The notes: generated from the sequence alone by a model not told the origin. Shown: positions 23,228 to 34,354, counted from the first letter of the stretch. The stretch is 37,066 nucleotides of DNA from Rhodopirellula sp. (GCA_012728855.1 JAAYEH010000299.1:1-37066); one strand, 5' to 3'. Numbers and translations: made by a program.

Positions 23228-24310
23228 GTGAAATCATCGTTCGATCCCAACTGCCAACTCCTGGCCGCCCAGTATCTGCGCAGACAATGCAAGCAGTTGT
23301 CCGGCCAGATCGACGGTCTCCGCGACGGCAGCGATATCGAGTCGGTCCACCGGGCCCGGGTGGCGTCGCGGAGGATGCGAGCGGCGTTGGGTATCTTTCG
23401 CGATTGTTTTCCCGATGCCAATTTGGCGCGCTGGCAAAAACAAGTGGGCAAGCTCACTAAAGGGCTCGGCAAGGCACGCGACCTCGATGTGCAGCGAGAG
23501 TATCTCGTCGGCGCGTTGTCCCGGTTGCAGCAGCCCGAGAGTTTTTCCGGCATCGCCCGGCTGCTGGTCCGCACGGAACTCGCGCGCGACAAGCGGCAAT
23601 GGAGGGTGTGCGATGCCGTTGACCGTCTCGGGCAGAGCGGCGTCGTCACGGAGATGCTTTCGGCAACCAAGGCCGTGCTGAAGGGCCCGGACGACGAGGT
23701 CAGTGTGAGCAGCCCCAGCGTACTTGGTTTGGCGAGTGAGCATATTGGCGGACGTCTGGCCGAATTGCTCGCCTACCAAACAAGCCTCGAAGATCCCCAC
23801 GATCTCCGGCAGCACCACGCCATGCGGATTGCCGCCAAGGGCCTGCGCTACACGATGGAGGTCTATAAGCCGTGCTACGGCGGGCGATTGGACGACAGCC
23901 TCAATGCCGTGAAGCAGATCCAGACGCTGTTGGGCGATCTTCACGACTGCGACGTTTGGATTGAACGTCTGCCGCTCATGCTGGAAAAAGAGCGGGTACG
24001 CATCGTCCGTCGCTATGGACATGCCGGCCCGCTGGAACGGCTCGAACCAGGCGTTCGGCATCTGTTCGACGAGCGCCGGCAGCAACGGCAATCGCTGTTC
24101 TGTCAACTCCAGGATTTCTGGCGCGAGCAGGCCGAGTGCGGCACGTGGGAGAGGCTCGAGGCAGTCGTCCGCGGTGACGAGGCGGCAGCGCCGACGTCAC
24201 GGCCGACCATCCGCATGGACATGCCGCCGGCAGAGTCGCCCGCCCCTGCGCCGGCAACGGCGCCGGTGGGCGCGATGGAGTGCAGTACCAATGACCGGGC
24301 GGACATCTGA
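23228..24310 (+). CDS. CHAD-domain protein
   Basis: A 360-residue protein from a GTG start. CHAD is a conserved alpha-helical domain rich in histidine that binds polyphosphate. Its two helical repeats are visible: VHRARVASRRMRAALGIFRD (about 39-58) and the matching HHAMRIAAKGLRYTMEVYK (about 197-215), followed by LLGDLHDCDVWIERL. The C-terminal 40 residues are Pro/Ala-rich and probably disordered. It is the first gene of a run with ppx/gppA and ppk1, and the next gene begins within its last 20 bases. That neighbourhood supports a role in polyphosphate granule organisation. The GTG is preceded by GGGGTGTCC, a weak site. Confidence 0.9.
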   Translation: MKSSFDPNCQLLAAQYLRRQCKQLSGQIDGLRDGSDIESVHRARVASRRMRAALGIFRDCFPDANLARWQKQVGKLTKGLGKARDLDVQREYLVGALSRLQQPESFSGIARLLVRTELARDKRQWRVCDAVDRLGQSGVVTEMLSATKAVLKGPDDEVSVSSPSVLGLASEHIGGRLAELLAYQTSLEDPHDLRQHHAMRIAAKGLRYTMEVYKPCYGGRLDDSLNAVKQIQTLLGDLHDCDVWIERLPLMLEKERVRIVRRYGHAGPLERLEPGVRHLFDERRQQRQSLFCQLQDFWREQAECGTWERLEAVVRGDEAAAPTSRPTIRMDMPPAESPAPAPATAPVGAMECSTNDRADI

Positions 24311-25913
24311 CGACGTTTCCATGAAGGCCCCGACCGAAGAATCCGCCATGCCATCGAGCGATAAGGAGAAAGTCGCACGCGACTCGGCGAGGACCGTCGC
24401 GGCAATCGACGTGGGCTCGAATTCGCTGCGGATGGTCATTGCCGAAGTGCTCGCCGAGGGAAGTGTGCATGGGCTGGAAACGCTTCAGCGAGCGGTTCGG
24501 CTGGGCCAGGACACCTTTCGACGCGGCCGGCTGGGCGGGGAAACGCTCCGCGCCGCCATGGCGATCCTCCGCGACTACAAGCATTTGCTCGATCTCTATC
24601 GGGTCGAGCGGGTCCGCGCCGTGGCCACCAGCGCCATCCGCGAAGCCCGCAACGCCGATACCTTTCTCGATCGGGCCTATATGACCACCGGCTTGAACTT
24701 CGAGGTGATCGACACTTCGGAGGAGAGCCGACTTACCGTCTCGGCCGTTCGCCAGGCGGTGGCCGGTGCGATCGAGGTCGGCCGACAGAAGACGCTGATT
24801 GTCGACGTCGGCGGCGGCAGCACGCTGCTGACGCTGCTGGAGAACGGCGAAATCGCCACGGCGCAGAGCCTGCGGCTGGGGTCCGTTCGCATGTTGGAAA
24901 TGCTCACCAGCAGCGAGGATCCGCCGGAACGGACCGCGGAATTGCTCCGCCACCATATCGCCAACGTGATCGGGGCGGCCCGCGGCTCGCTGCCGCTGAA
25001 GACGGTTGAAGCGCTGGTCGCAGTGGGCGGCGATGCCCGCTTCACTGCCCGGGAGATCGGCAAGTCGACCGCGTCGGCCAATCTTTGGGCCGTCAGCCGC
25101 AAGGAGTTCGACAAGCTGGTGGAACGCTGCGACCGCCGCAGCGAAGAGGAACTCAGCCGGGAATACGGGTTGCCGTATGCGGAGGCCGAGACCCTCACTC
25201 CGGCGCTATTGGTCTATCAGAAGATCTTCCATCTCACCCGCGCCAAGCAAATGATCGTCTCCTGCGCTTCGATGCGCGACGGCCTGGTGCTCGAGTTGGC
25301 GCGGCAGGTGACCGGCGAGGAAGACACGGCGATCATCGAAGGCGTCATCCACTCCACGATGGCAATTGCCGAGAAGTATCGAGTCGATCCGGACCATGCC
25401 CAACAAGTCTCGGATCTTTCGGTTCGGCTGTTCGACGAGATGCAGGCCGACCACCGACTTCTTCCCCGCTATCGCTTGCTGATCCGCCTGGCGGGACTGT
25501 TGCACGAGGTGGGCGGCTTTGTCAGCAGCCGCTCCCACCACAAACACAGCTACTACCTCATCGCCAATTCGGAGATTTTCGGGCTCAACCGCATCGAGAC
25601 GGAAATCGTCGCCCATGTCGCGCGATACCACCGCCGCAGCGGCCCCAAGCCGTCGCATATCGAGTACATGTCGCTGCCGCGGGAACTGCGGGTTGTCGTC
25701 AGTAAACTTTCCGCGATTCTGCGCGTGGCCGACGGCGTCGCCCGCGGCCAGATCCGCAACATGGCCGACTTGCATTTCCGCCGCATGGATGATGAACTGT
25801 TGATCCTTGTGCCGGGGGTGACGGATTTGATCCTCGAACAGCGGGCACTCCGGCTCAAGGGCGACATGTTCGACGACGTTTTTGGAACGAGAATTCGGCT
25901 GGAGGAGGCGTAG
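24291..25913 (+). CDS. Ppx/GppA phosphatase with C-terminal HD domain
   Basis: About 540 residues: an exopolyphosphatase/guanosine pentaphosphate phosphatase of the ASKHA fold, with AAIDVGSNSLRMVIAE near the start, AVATSAIREARNADTFL, and the phosphate-binding VDVGGGSTLLTLLENGEI. The C-terminal part is an HD-type region with LAGLLHEVGGFVSSRSHHKHSYY. These enzymes trim polyphosphate or pppGpp from the end. I took the ATG at 24291 because GGAG stands ten bases upstream, overlapping the CHAD gene; ATGs at 24321 and 24348 are alternatives without a site. Its place between CHAD and ppk1 suggests polyphosphate as the substrate. Confidence 0.92.
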   Translation: MTGRTSDDVSMKAPTEESAMPSSDKEKVARDSARTVAAIDVGSNSLRMVIAEVLAEGSVHGLETLQRAVRLGQDTFRRGRLGGETLRAAMAILRDYKHLLDLYRVERVRAVATSAIREARNADTFLDRAYMTTGLNFEVIDTSEESRLTVSAVRQAVAGAIEVGRQKTLIVDVGGGSTLLTLLENGEIATAQSLRLGSVRMLEMLTSSEDPPERTAELLRHHIANVIGAARGSLPLKTVEALVAVGGDARFTAREIGKSTASANLWAVSRKEFDKLVERCDRRSEEELSREYGLPYAEAETLTPALLVYQKIFHLTRAKQMIVSCASMRDGLVLELARQVTGEEDTAIIEGVIHSTMAIAEKYRVDPDHAQQVSDLSVRLFDEMQADHRLLPRYRLLIRLAGLLHEVGGFVSSRSHHKHSYYLIANSEIFGLNRIETEIVAHVARYHRRSGPKPSHIEYMSLPRELRVVVSKLSAILRVADGVARGQIRNMADLHFRRMDDELLILVPGVTDLILEQRALRLKGDMFDDVFGTRIRLEEA

Positions 25914-25923
25914 TTCGAGCGAG

Positions 25924-28041
25924 ATGTCTACGGAAAAGCAAGAACTGAGTTCGCCGGAGCTGTTCATTAACCGCGAGTTGAGCTGGTTGGAGTTCAACGA
26001 CCGCGTGATGCAGGAAGGGCTCTCGGAGGACGTGCCTCTGCTGGAGCGGTTGAAGTTTCTGGCGATCGTCAGTTCGAATTTGGATGAGTTCTTCATGATC
26101 CGGGTGGCGGGCCTCACGCAGCAGCGCTCCGCGGGCGTTCGCCGCCGCGATCCGGCGGGCATGACGCCCACGCAGCAGCTCGCCGAGATCAGCCGCCGCT
26201 CGCATCGGATGGTCGCGGAGCAGACCGAAGGGATCCGGCAGGTGCTGGCGCGGTTGAAAAAGCACGGCATGCACGTGATCGAACCGCCGCTGTGGAGCAG
26301 CGAGCAAGCGAGGTTCCTGCGGTCGCACTTTTCGCGGGAAATCCAGCCGGTGCTCACACCGCTGGCGATCGAGGCAATGGATCCGGCGCCGCTGTTGCCG
26401 GGTCTGCGATTGCACGTGGCCGCGGTGATTGCCTCGCCTGACGGTGAGGAGCCGGCCCAACGGATCGCGGTGATCCCGGTGCCCGGCCAGTTTACCCGCT
26501 TCATTGCCGTGCCCGGCGAGGAGGGGCTTCACTTGGCTCGCGTCGAGGATGTGATTGCCGACAGCGTGGGGCGGCTCTATCCGGGCCGCGAAGTGCTGGC
26601 GACGGCGGTCTTCCGGATCACCCGCGACGCCGACATCGCCATCCAGGACGACGATGCCAGCGACCTGCTGCAAACGGTCGAAGAAGCCGTCCTGGCGCGG
26701 CGGCGGCGGTCGGCTATCCGATTGGAAATCTCCGCCCGGCCTGATGCGCGGATCAAACAGTGGCTCAAGCAATGGCTGCAAGTGCGCAGCGACGACATCT
26801 ACGAAATCGAGGGCATGCTCGACGCCTCGGCCCTGATGGAACTGGCCACCCGTAGCGGCTTCGAGGCCCACAAGGCCCCCGACTGGCCGCCGCAGCCTCC
26901 ACGCGATCTGATCGACGCGGAAGATCTCTGGCAAACGCTTCACGAACGAGACGTGCTGCTGTTTCATCCCTACGAGAGTTTCGATCCGGTGGTCCAGATG
27001 GTCCGTCTCGCCGCGGAGGATCCCGGCGTGCTGGCGATCAAGCAAACGCTCTATCGCACCAGCGGCGATTCACCGATCGTACGTGCGTTGGAATTGGCCG
27101 CGGAAAATGGCAAGGAAGTCACCGTCCTGGTGGAATTGAAGGCCCGCTTCGACGAAGCGCGCAACGTCACCTGGGCGCGTCGCCTGGAAGACGCCGGCTG
27201 CCATGTCATCTATGGAATTGCCGGCTTCAAAACCCACGCCAAGGCGCTGTTGATCGTCCGCCGTGAATCGCCACGGATCCGCCGTTACGTGCATCTCGCC
27301 ACAGGCAACTACAACGATAAGACGGCGCGGCTTTACTCGGACGTGGGCATGATGACCTGCGACCGCGATATCGCGGCCGACGTGGCCGCGTTTTTCAACC
27401 TGCTCACCGGTTACTCCGAAGCGGTCGGCTGGTCCAAACTGACCGTCGAGCCGGGCCTTCTCAAACAGAAGTTCGTCGATCTGATCGATCGGGAGATCCA
27501 GGTGTCAACCCCCGAGCGACCCGGGCTGATCATGGCCAAGGTGAATTCGCTGCAGGACAAAGACATCTGCCGCGCCCTCTACCGGGCAAGCCAGGCCGGC
27601 GTGAAGGTGATGCTCAATATTCGCGGCATCTGCTGCCTGCGGCCGGGTGTGGAGGGGGCTTCTGAGAACATCGAGGTCCGTTCCATCATCGACCGTTATC
27701 TGGAACACGCCCGTGTCTTCTACTTCCGCAACGGCGGCCACGACGAGGTCTACTTGTCTAGCGCCGACTGGATGCGTCGCAACTTGGACAACCGCCTGGA
27801 AATCATCTTTCCGGTGACCTCGCCGAACCTCCGCCGGCGTCTGATCGAGATCCTCAACACCTACTTTGCCGACAACGTCAAAGCCCGCCGCTTGGGCGCG
27901 GACGGCACCTATGAGCGGGTCACACACAAGGGGCCGCGCGTCCGCGCCCAAGAGAAGTTCTACAAAGAAGCGGTCGAAGCGGCCCGTGCGGCCGAGCAGT
28001 CGACGATTCGTTTCCAACCGCTTACCCGTCCACGGGATTGA
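25924..28041 (+). CDS. ppk1: Polyphosphate kinase 1
   Basis: A 705-residue PPK1, the usual length. INRELSWLEFNDRVMQE starts the N domain. The phosphorylated histidine lies in GFKTHAKALLIVRRE (His438 of this protein, matching His435 in E. coli) and the second essential histidine in YLEHARVFYF (His595). YVHLATGNYNDKTA and DNRLEIIFPV complete the core. It reversibly makes polyphosphate from ATP, normally at the membrane. It begins ten bases after the ppx/gppA-like gene and is followed within 18 bases by kdsB, so the run may be one operon. Synthetic and degrading enzymes side by side imply controlled polyphosphate turnover. Confidence 0.97.
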   Translation: MSTEKQELSSPELFINRELSWLEFNDRVMQEGLSEDVPLLERLKFLAIVSSNLDEFFMIRVAGLTQQRSAGVRRRDPAGMTPTQQLAEISRRSHRMVAEQTEGIRQVLARLKKHGMHVIEPPLWSSEQARFLRSHFSREIQPVLTPLAIEAMDPAPLLPGLRLHVAAVIASPDGEEPAQRIAVIPVPGQFTRFIAVPGEEGLHLARVEDVIADSVGRLYPGREVLATAVFRITRDADIAIQDDDASDLLQTVEEAVLARRRRSAIRLEISARPDARIKQWLKQWLQVRSDDIYEIEGMLDASALMELATRSGFEAHKAPDWPPQPPRDLIDAEDLWQTLHERDVLLFHPYESFDPVVQMVRLAAEDPGVLAIKQTLYRTSGDSPIVRALELAAENGKEVTVLVELKARFDEARNVTWARRLEDAGCHVIYGIAGFKTHAKALLIVRRESPRIRRYVHLATGNYNDKTARLYSDVGMMTCDRDIAADVAAFFNLLTGYSEAVGWSKLTVEPGLLKQKFVDLIDREIQVSTPERPGLIMAKVNSLQDKDICRALYRASQAGVKVMLNIRGICCLRPGVEGASENIEVRSIIDRYLEHARVFYFRNGGHDEVYLSSADWMRRNLDNRLEIIFPVTSPNLRRRLIEILNTYFADNVKARRLGADGTYERVTHKGPRVRAQEKFYKEAVEAARAAEQSTIRFQPLTRPRD

Positions 28042-28059
28042 CTCGCTGGAGAAACTCGG

Positions 28060-28842
28060 ATGGATTGCCCGCAACCGGTCGGCGCCCGCTGTGCCCTCAG
28101 CTATGTCGTTATCCCAGCCCGACTTGCTTCCACGCGGCTTCCGCAAAAGCTGCTGTTGAGCGACACGGGCAAACCGCTCATCCGGCACACGTACGAAGCG
28201 GCATCGCGGGCGACGCGGCCGTCGGGTATCTGCGTGGCCACCGACCATGAGGAAATCCTCCGGGCTGTGGAAGCCTTCGGCGGCATGGCCAGAATGACGA
28301 ACCCGCAGGCGGCCTGCGGCACCGACCGCGTGGCTGAAATCGCCGCGGATATGCCGGACGTTGACATCTTCGTCAACGTCCAGGGGGACGAGCCGGAATT
28401 GGCCGGCACGTCGATCGATCTCGTGGTGAGCCTGCTGGAAGAGGCACCCGACGCGGTGATGGCAACGCTGGCCACGCCGATCCGCCGTCGCGACCAGCTC
28501 GAAGATCCGGCGTGCGTGAAGGTCGTGTTCGGCGCCGGAGGCCGGGCGCTCTATTTCAGTCGCAGCGTGATCCCTCATCCCAGGGAGTGGAACGACCTGC
28601 TCCTTGCAACGGATCCGCCCCACTTCTTTCAACACGTCGGGCTCTACGCGTACCGTCGCGAATTTCTCCTGCGGCTGGCGGCGATGCCGCAATCGCCACT
28701 GGAGAAAACCGAGAGGCTCGAGCAGCTTCGCGTGCTGGAGGCGGGCTACGGGATCCTCGTGGGCGTTGTCGATGAGCCGACATTCGGCATCGACACCCCC
28801 GCCGATTACCGAGCGTTTGTCGAACGGCACCGGCGCGGCTAG
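28060..28842 (+). CDS. kdsB: 3-deoxy-manno-octulosonate cytidylyltransferase (CMP-Kdo synthetase)
   Basis: A 260-residue enzyme of the CMP-Kdo synthetase family. VVIPARLASTRLPQKLL is the nucleotide-binding signature, FVNVQGDEPELAG the metal and CTP site, and ALYFSRSVIPHPR and HVGLYAYRREFL the sugar-binding segments. It activates Kdo with CTP for lipopolysaccharide core synthesis. Its presence suggests this organism makes Kdo-type lipopolysaccharide. The N-terminus has about 12 extra residues before the signature. GGAG lies eight bases before the ATG. It is 18 bases behind ppk1, an unusual partner; co-transcription is likely but the functional link is unclear. Confidence 0.95.
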   Translation: MDCPQPVGARCALSYVVIPARLASTRLPQKLLLSDTGKPLIRHTYEAASRATRPSGICVATDHEEILRAVEAFGGMARMTNPQAACGTDRVAEIAADMPDVDIFVNVQGDEPELAGTSIDLVVSLLEEAPDAVMATLATPIRRRDQLEDPACVKVVFGAGGRALYFSRSVIPHPREWNDLLLATDPPHFFQHVGLYAYRREFLLRLAAMPQSPLEKTERLEQLRVLEAGYGILVGVVDEPTFGIDTPADYRAFVERHRRG

Positions 28843-28920
28843 AATCATCTCTTTGTGCATTGCGCCAAGCAGTCCGGCTGCTGGCATCACCCCTGTAGAG
28901 GTTCTAAGGTGTTGCGAATT

Positions 28921-31235
<2,315 letters not shown>

Positions 31236-31263
31236 TCTGGCGGCTAGTTTTTGAAAAACGCCG

Positions 31264-31381
31264 ATGCCCGGCCCGGAAAAAGGTGGCCAGTCCCTGGCCA
31301 ACGAACCTTCCGTGGTGACTTGCATCCCTACCGGGTGACACGAGCCGGGGAATCCAACACAGAGTTCTCCGGACCGGGCAT
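31264..31381. other. Candidate structured element between converging genes
   Basis: A closing stem of 14 bases (31264-31277, ATGCCCGGCCCGGA, pairing with 31368-31381, 13 of 14) encloses about 90 bases with a second hairpin GGCCAG-TCC-CTGGCC (31285-31299). It fills the 158-base gap between a DUF1844 gene and mraZ, which converge on it. A bidirectional terminator or a repeat is likeliest; a structured RNA is possible. I match it to no known family. Confidence 0.4.
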
Positions 31382-31393
31382 GGCGATGTCGGT

Positions 31394-31879
31394 TCAAGAC
31401 GAAAGCTGATCGAAAAGTCGACGGAACTTAGGGACGCGTCTTTCGAGGTATTTGAGCCAGGCCGGCGGATTCCAAATCTCCACGCAGACTGCGGCACCCA
31501 CGACCAAAACTTCTCCGCCGGGCTCCACTTGCAGGAACTCCCGGAACCCTTCCGGGATCAATAACCGTCCACGCCCGGCCAGTTGCACCGGCCGGTGCCG
31601 CGTGGAGAGTAATCGCCCCAAGAGTTGCACCTGGCTGAGTTTGCCTTCGAGTTTTCCCGCCCGCATCTTCTGCCGAATCAATTCCACTCCCTGATCCAAC
31701 TTCTCTTGCCAGAGGGGAGCGGACCACAGACTCAGACACCCGGGTCGCTCCTTAGCCAAAATGCAGTCGGTGGAATTGGCCACCAGTAGGTCCCCCAACT
31801 CGCCGGGAATCGACAGTCGATATCGCTCGTCGAGAGTCCGCTGATACTCGCCGAGGATGAAGGCTTGCGATTCGGGCAT
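31394..31879 (-). CDS. mraZ: MraZ-family DNA-binding protein
   Basis: A 161-residue MraZ homologue with two AbrB-like half domains. The first has the pattern YQRTLDERYRLSIPGELGDLL; the second, GRGRLLIPEGFREFL, about 73 residues later. In most bacteria MraZ represses the division and cell-wall (dcw) operon whose first gene it is. Here it stands alone: downstream lies a converging gene, upstream a 343-base spacer and uvrC. Planctomycetes lost FtsZ and most of dcw, so its target must differ. The ATG was chosen for the family start; no ribosome binding site is obvious. The length is close to normal. Confidence 0.9.
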   Translation of the reverse strand: MPESQAFILGEYQRTLDERYRLSIPGELGDLLVANSTDCILAKERPGCLSLWSAPLWQEKLDQGVELIRQKMRAGKLEGKLSQVQLLGRLLSTRHRPVQLAGRGRLLIPEGFREFLQVEPGGEVLVVGAAVCVEIWNPPAWLKYLERRVPKFRRLFDQLSS

Positions 31880-32020
31880 CGATGGTCATGTCGGGTCGGG
31901 GCTTCCCTAAAGGCGGGTCCGTCCTCGAACGTCTCTTCAGTTCCGTCAGTGCGGAATGGGCTGTTTTCCCACCAGACCTGCAAGTTCAAGCCAAGTATTG
32001 GGCAGTCATTCCACGCATCG

Positions 32021-32048
32021 AGTTTACCTAATGCAAACCGTTTTGCAA
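32021..32048 (-). promoter_or_regulatory. Possible promoter upstream of mraZ
   Basis: On the minus strand TTGCAA (32043-32048) and TAAACT (32021-32026) are separated by 16 bases, giving plausible -35 and -10 elements about 140 bases before the mraZ start. The 343-base spacer 31880-32222 contains no other clear feature and no repeated TGGG boxes typical of MraZ autoregulation were found. Confidence 0.3.
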
Positions 32049-32222
32049 GCGCCCCGAGACGACTTTTTCCAGAAATTTTTGATGCGGGGGATTGGCCGGA
32101 ATGCCGGGGATGTGCGGCTTGGGCAATTCCGCTGGTCCGGGCAGGCAATGGCCGTGCAGGCAGAGTGCTGAGTGACTCGTCATATCCAACCACGGAGTGC
32201 CTAGACTACACTCCGCGCGGCG

Positions 32223-33569
32223 TTACTCGCCCGTCGCCCCCATCCCACCGAGCGTCGACTTGCGGCGGAGGATGTGGTGATAGTGTTGCGCAAACCGGTG
32301 AGCTTCGTCGCGGACGTACTGCAGCAGTCGCAGCGCATACGAATGACGGCTGAGCCGAATCGCATCCGTGCCGCCCATCGCGAAGATCTCCTCCTCGCGT
32401 TTGGCGAGCGAGATCACCATGGGCGGATCGATCTGAAGGCTCGAGAAAGCATCCAGCGCCGCGGAAAGCTGTCCCTTTCCGCCGTCGATCAGTAAGATGT
32501 CGGGAAAGACCTGCCCTTCATCCTTCAGCCGCTGAAACCTTCTCGCCACCACCTCGTAGATGCTCGAGAAATCGTCGACTCCTTCGACGTTGCGGATCCG
32601 GAACCGTTTGTAGCCCGGTTTGAAGGGAAGCCCGTCGATGAATTGCACGAGGCTCGCCACGGTTTCCGAGCCGGCGAGGTGGGCGATATCGACCCCTTCG
32701 ATCGTCCGCGGTCTCTCGGGCAGGTGCAATACTTTCTGCAGCCCGGCCAGGCCGCGCCGGGGATCGATGGGAAAAACCTCCGGCTGCACGTGCTTGTCGA
32801 GTTCACCGCGCTGGTCGAGTGTCTCCAGTAGTCGGATCTCATCGCGGAGCCGCGCCGCCTCCTCAAAACGCAGTACTTTGGAAGCGATGGACATTTCCTG
32901 CCGCATCTCTTCCAACAGCGATCGTTTATTCCCCTCGAGAAACTTCTGCAAGCGGTGAATGTCCTTGCGGTAATGCTCTTTGGAAATCCGCAGCGCGCAG
33001 GGGGCCGTACACTGATGGATCGAAGCCAGCAGACAGGGCCGGAACCACCGCCAACGTTGATCTTCTTCCTGGATGTCGAGCGAACAGGTGCGGAACTTGA
33101 AAATCTTCTGGAGCACCTGCAACGCGCCGCGGAGCCCGCGAACGTTGGCGAAGGGGCCGTAGAGTTTCGTGCCCCGCGACTTTGGCTCGCGGGTGATCTC
33201 CACGCGGGGGAACTCCTCGCGGATGTGGACTTCCAAATAGGGAAAGGTCTTGTCGTCCTTGAGATCCTGGTTGAATTTCGGCTGGATGTCCTTGACGAGC
33301 CGAGCTTCAACCAGCAGCGCATCAACCTCGCTCTCCGCTTCCAGATAGTCGATGTCGCGGATTTCCTGAACCAGTCGTGCGGTGCGGGGTTCTTCGGCAG
33401 CGGCCTTGAGGAAATAGCTGCCGGCCCGGTTCCGCAGATCCTTGGCCTTTCCCACATAAATCACGCGCCCTGCATGGTCTTTCATCAGATAGACCCCCGG
33501 CGAGTGCGGGAAGGATCGGACCTTCTCAGCAGCGAAGGAGTTGTCGTCGGGCATGGCTGGTTCGGGCAT
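32223..33569 (-). CDS. uvrC: UvrC, excinuclease subunit, short form
   Basis: A 448-residue UvrC. GIY-YIG nuclease: GVYLMKDHAGRVIYVGKAKD (about 25-44) for the 3' incision; UvrB-binding UVR helix: KVLRFEEAARLRDEIRLL; RNase H-like nuclease: IEGVDIAHLAGSETVASLV and ILLIDGGKGQLSAALDAF with DEAHRFA near the end for the 5' incision. Most UvrC proteins have about 600 residues with a C-terminal helix-hairpin-helix pair; that part is missing, as the protein ends 22 residues after DEAHRFA. No frame downstream encodes it. The ATG at 33569 has GGAAA 7-11 bases upstream. The longer open frame upstream overlaps a repeat and is not credible. Repair still needs UvrA and UvrB, not in this window. Confidence 0.93.
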   Translation of the reverse strand: MPEPAMPDDNSFAAEKVRSFPHSPGVYLMKDHAGRVIYVGKAKDLRNRAGSYFLKAAAEEPRTARLVQEIRDIDYLEAESEVDALLVEARLVKDIQPKFNQDLKDDKTFPYLEVHIREEFPRVEITREPKSRGTKLYGPFANVRGLRGALQVLQKIFKFRTCSLDIQEEDQRWRWFRPCLLASIHQCTAPCALRISKEHYRKDIHRLQKFLEGNKRSLLEEMRQEMSIASKVLRFEEAARLRDEIRLLETLDQRGELDKHVQPEVFPIDPRRGLAGLQKVLHLPERPRTIEGVDIAHLAGSETVASLVQFIDGLPFKPGYKRFRIRNVEGVDDFSSIYEVVARRFQRLKDEGQVFPDILLIDGGKGQLSAALDAFSSLQIDPPMVISLAKREEEIFAMGGTDAIRLSRHSYALRLLQYVRDEAHRFAQHYHHILRRKSTLGGMGATGE

Positions 33570-33616
33570 GGTCGGTTTCCGGAGAAAGGCGGCGACTCGC
33601 CATACCGCTATTATAC

Positions 33617-33679
33617 ATGGTCGTCCGGCTTTCCAACCTGACTTGAATACCGTGTCAGGCTGGAACGCCTGACGACCAT
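33617..33679. repeat. Inverted repeat between uvrC and the VTT gene
   Basis: Arms 33617-33642 and 33654-33679 (26 bases) pair at 22-23 positions around the 11-base loop; both begin from ATGGTCGTC and share TTCCA and CCTGAC. It sits in the divergent spacer. The motif GTCAGG..GGAACGCCTGACGACCA is a planctomycete-style repeat, often mistranslated as Arg/Gln-rich protein. Confidence 0.8.
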
Positions 33680-33721
33680 TCGCGTCTGGCGATTCGCCGC
33701 GTCGCAAAGTACCATGCATGG

Positions 33722-34354
33722 ATGCGAGACTTGCTGAAACCGATGCTGCTGGTGGTGGTCGTTCTGCTGATCCCCATCCTGCCGTTCCTTGGCTTCGGGC
33801 CTTGGTTCGAACAGTTCGTCGAGCGTCAGCTTCGTCAGGGTCTTCCGCCCACAGTCGTCGCAGCCGCAGTCGTTGGACTGCTTTCCACGGACATCTTCCT
33901 GCCGGTCCCATCGAGCGTCGTGAGCACGGTGGCCGGCAACGCCCTGGGCATCCCGGCCGGCGCTGCGGCATCCTGGCTGGGGATGACGCTGGGAGCCAGC
34001 TTCGGCTTCGCGCTGGCCAGAGCATTTGGCCGCCCGCTGGCCCTTCGCTTTGCCGGCGGAAACGACCTCGCTCGGGTCGACCGGGCAAGCGACCGCTTTG
34101 GACCGCTCGTGGTGGTCTTGGCCCGGCCGGTGCCGGTGCTGGCCGAGGCAAGCGTGCTGTTTCTGGGGACGACGCGGCTCGCCTGGCGGCCGTTTCTCCT
34201 GGCGGTCATACTCAGCAATCTCGGCATCGCGATGGTTTATGCCGCCTTGGGCGGCCTGGTGCAACTGCCGACCGCGCTCGTCGCCTCGATCGCACTTCCG
34301 CTTGCCGCCGCGGCGGTGGCACGATGTTGCTGGCCGACGGAAAAGAAAGGATGA
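33722..34354 (+). CDS. VTT-domain (SNARE-associated, TVP38/DedA-like) membrane protein
   Basis: A 210-residue membrane protein with about five hydrophobic segments: near residues 7-25, 43-62, 74-98, 135-155 and 180-200. The polar loop motif [18 protein letters not shown] resembles the re-entrant F-x-P-G/S loop of VTT proteins, followed by [18 protein letters not shown], and [15 protein letters not shown] resembles the second re-entrant loop. DedA-superfamily proteins flip phospholipids or undecaprenyl phosphate across membranes. The subfamily function here is unknown. Its stop overlaps the ATG of the dehydratase gene (ATGA), so the two are translationally coupled. Confidence 0.85.
   Translation: MRDLLKPMLLVVVVLLIPILPFLGFGPWFEQFVERQLRQGLPPTVVAAAVVGLLSTDIFLPVPSSVVSTVAGNALGIPAGAAASWLGMTLGASFGFALARAFGRPLALRFAGGNDLARVDRASDRFGPLVVVLARPVPVLAEASVLFLGTTRLAWRPFLLAVILSNLGIAMVYAALGGLVQLPTALVASIALPLAAAAVARCCWPTEKKG

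Noticed and set aside
27505..28890. 461-residue minus-strand frame opposite ppk1 and kdsB
   Set aside because: It is a high-GC shadow of two clearly recognised genes on the other strand.
33570..34151. N-terminal extension of uvrC by about 190 residues
   Set aside because: The extension is antisense to the VTT gene and reads an inverted repeat as Gln/Arg-rich sequence; conserved UvrC sequence begins after 33569.
33718..34350. N-terminal extension of the dehydratase by about 210 residues
   Set aside because: It overlaps the VTT membrane gene in another frame and is Arg/Gly-rich; the ATG at 34351 with coupling is a better start.
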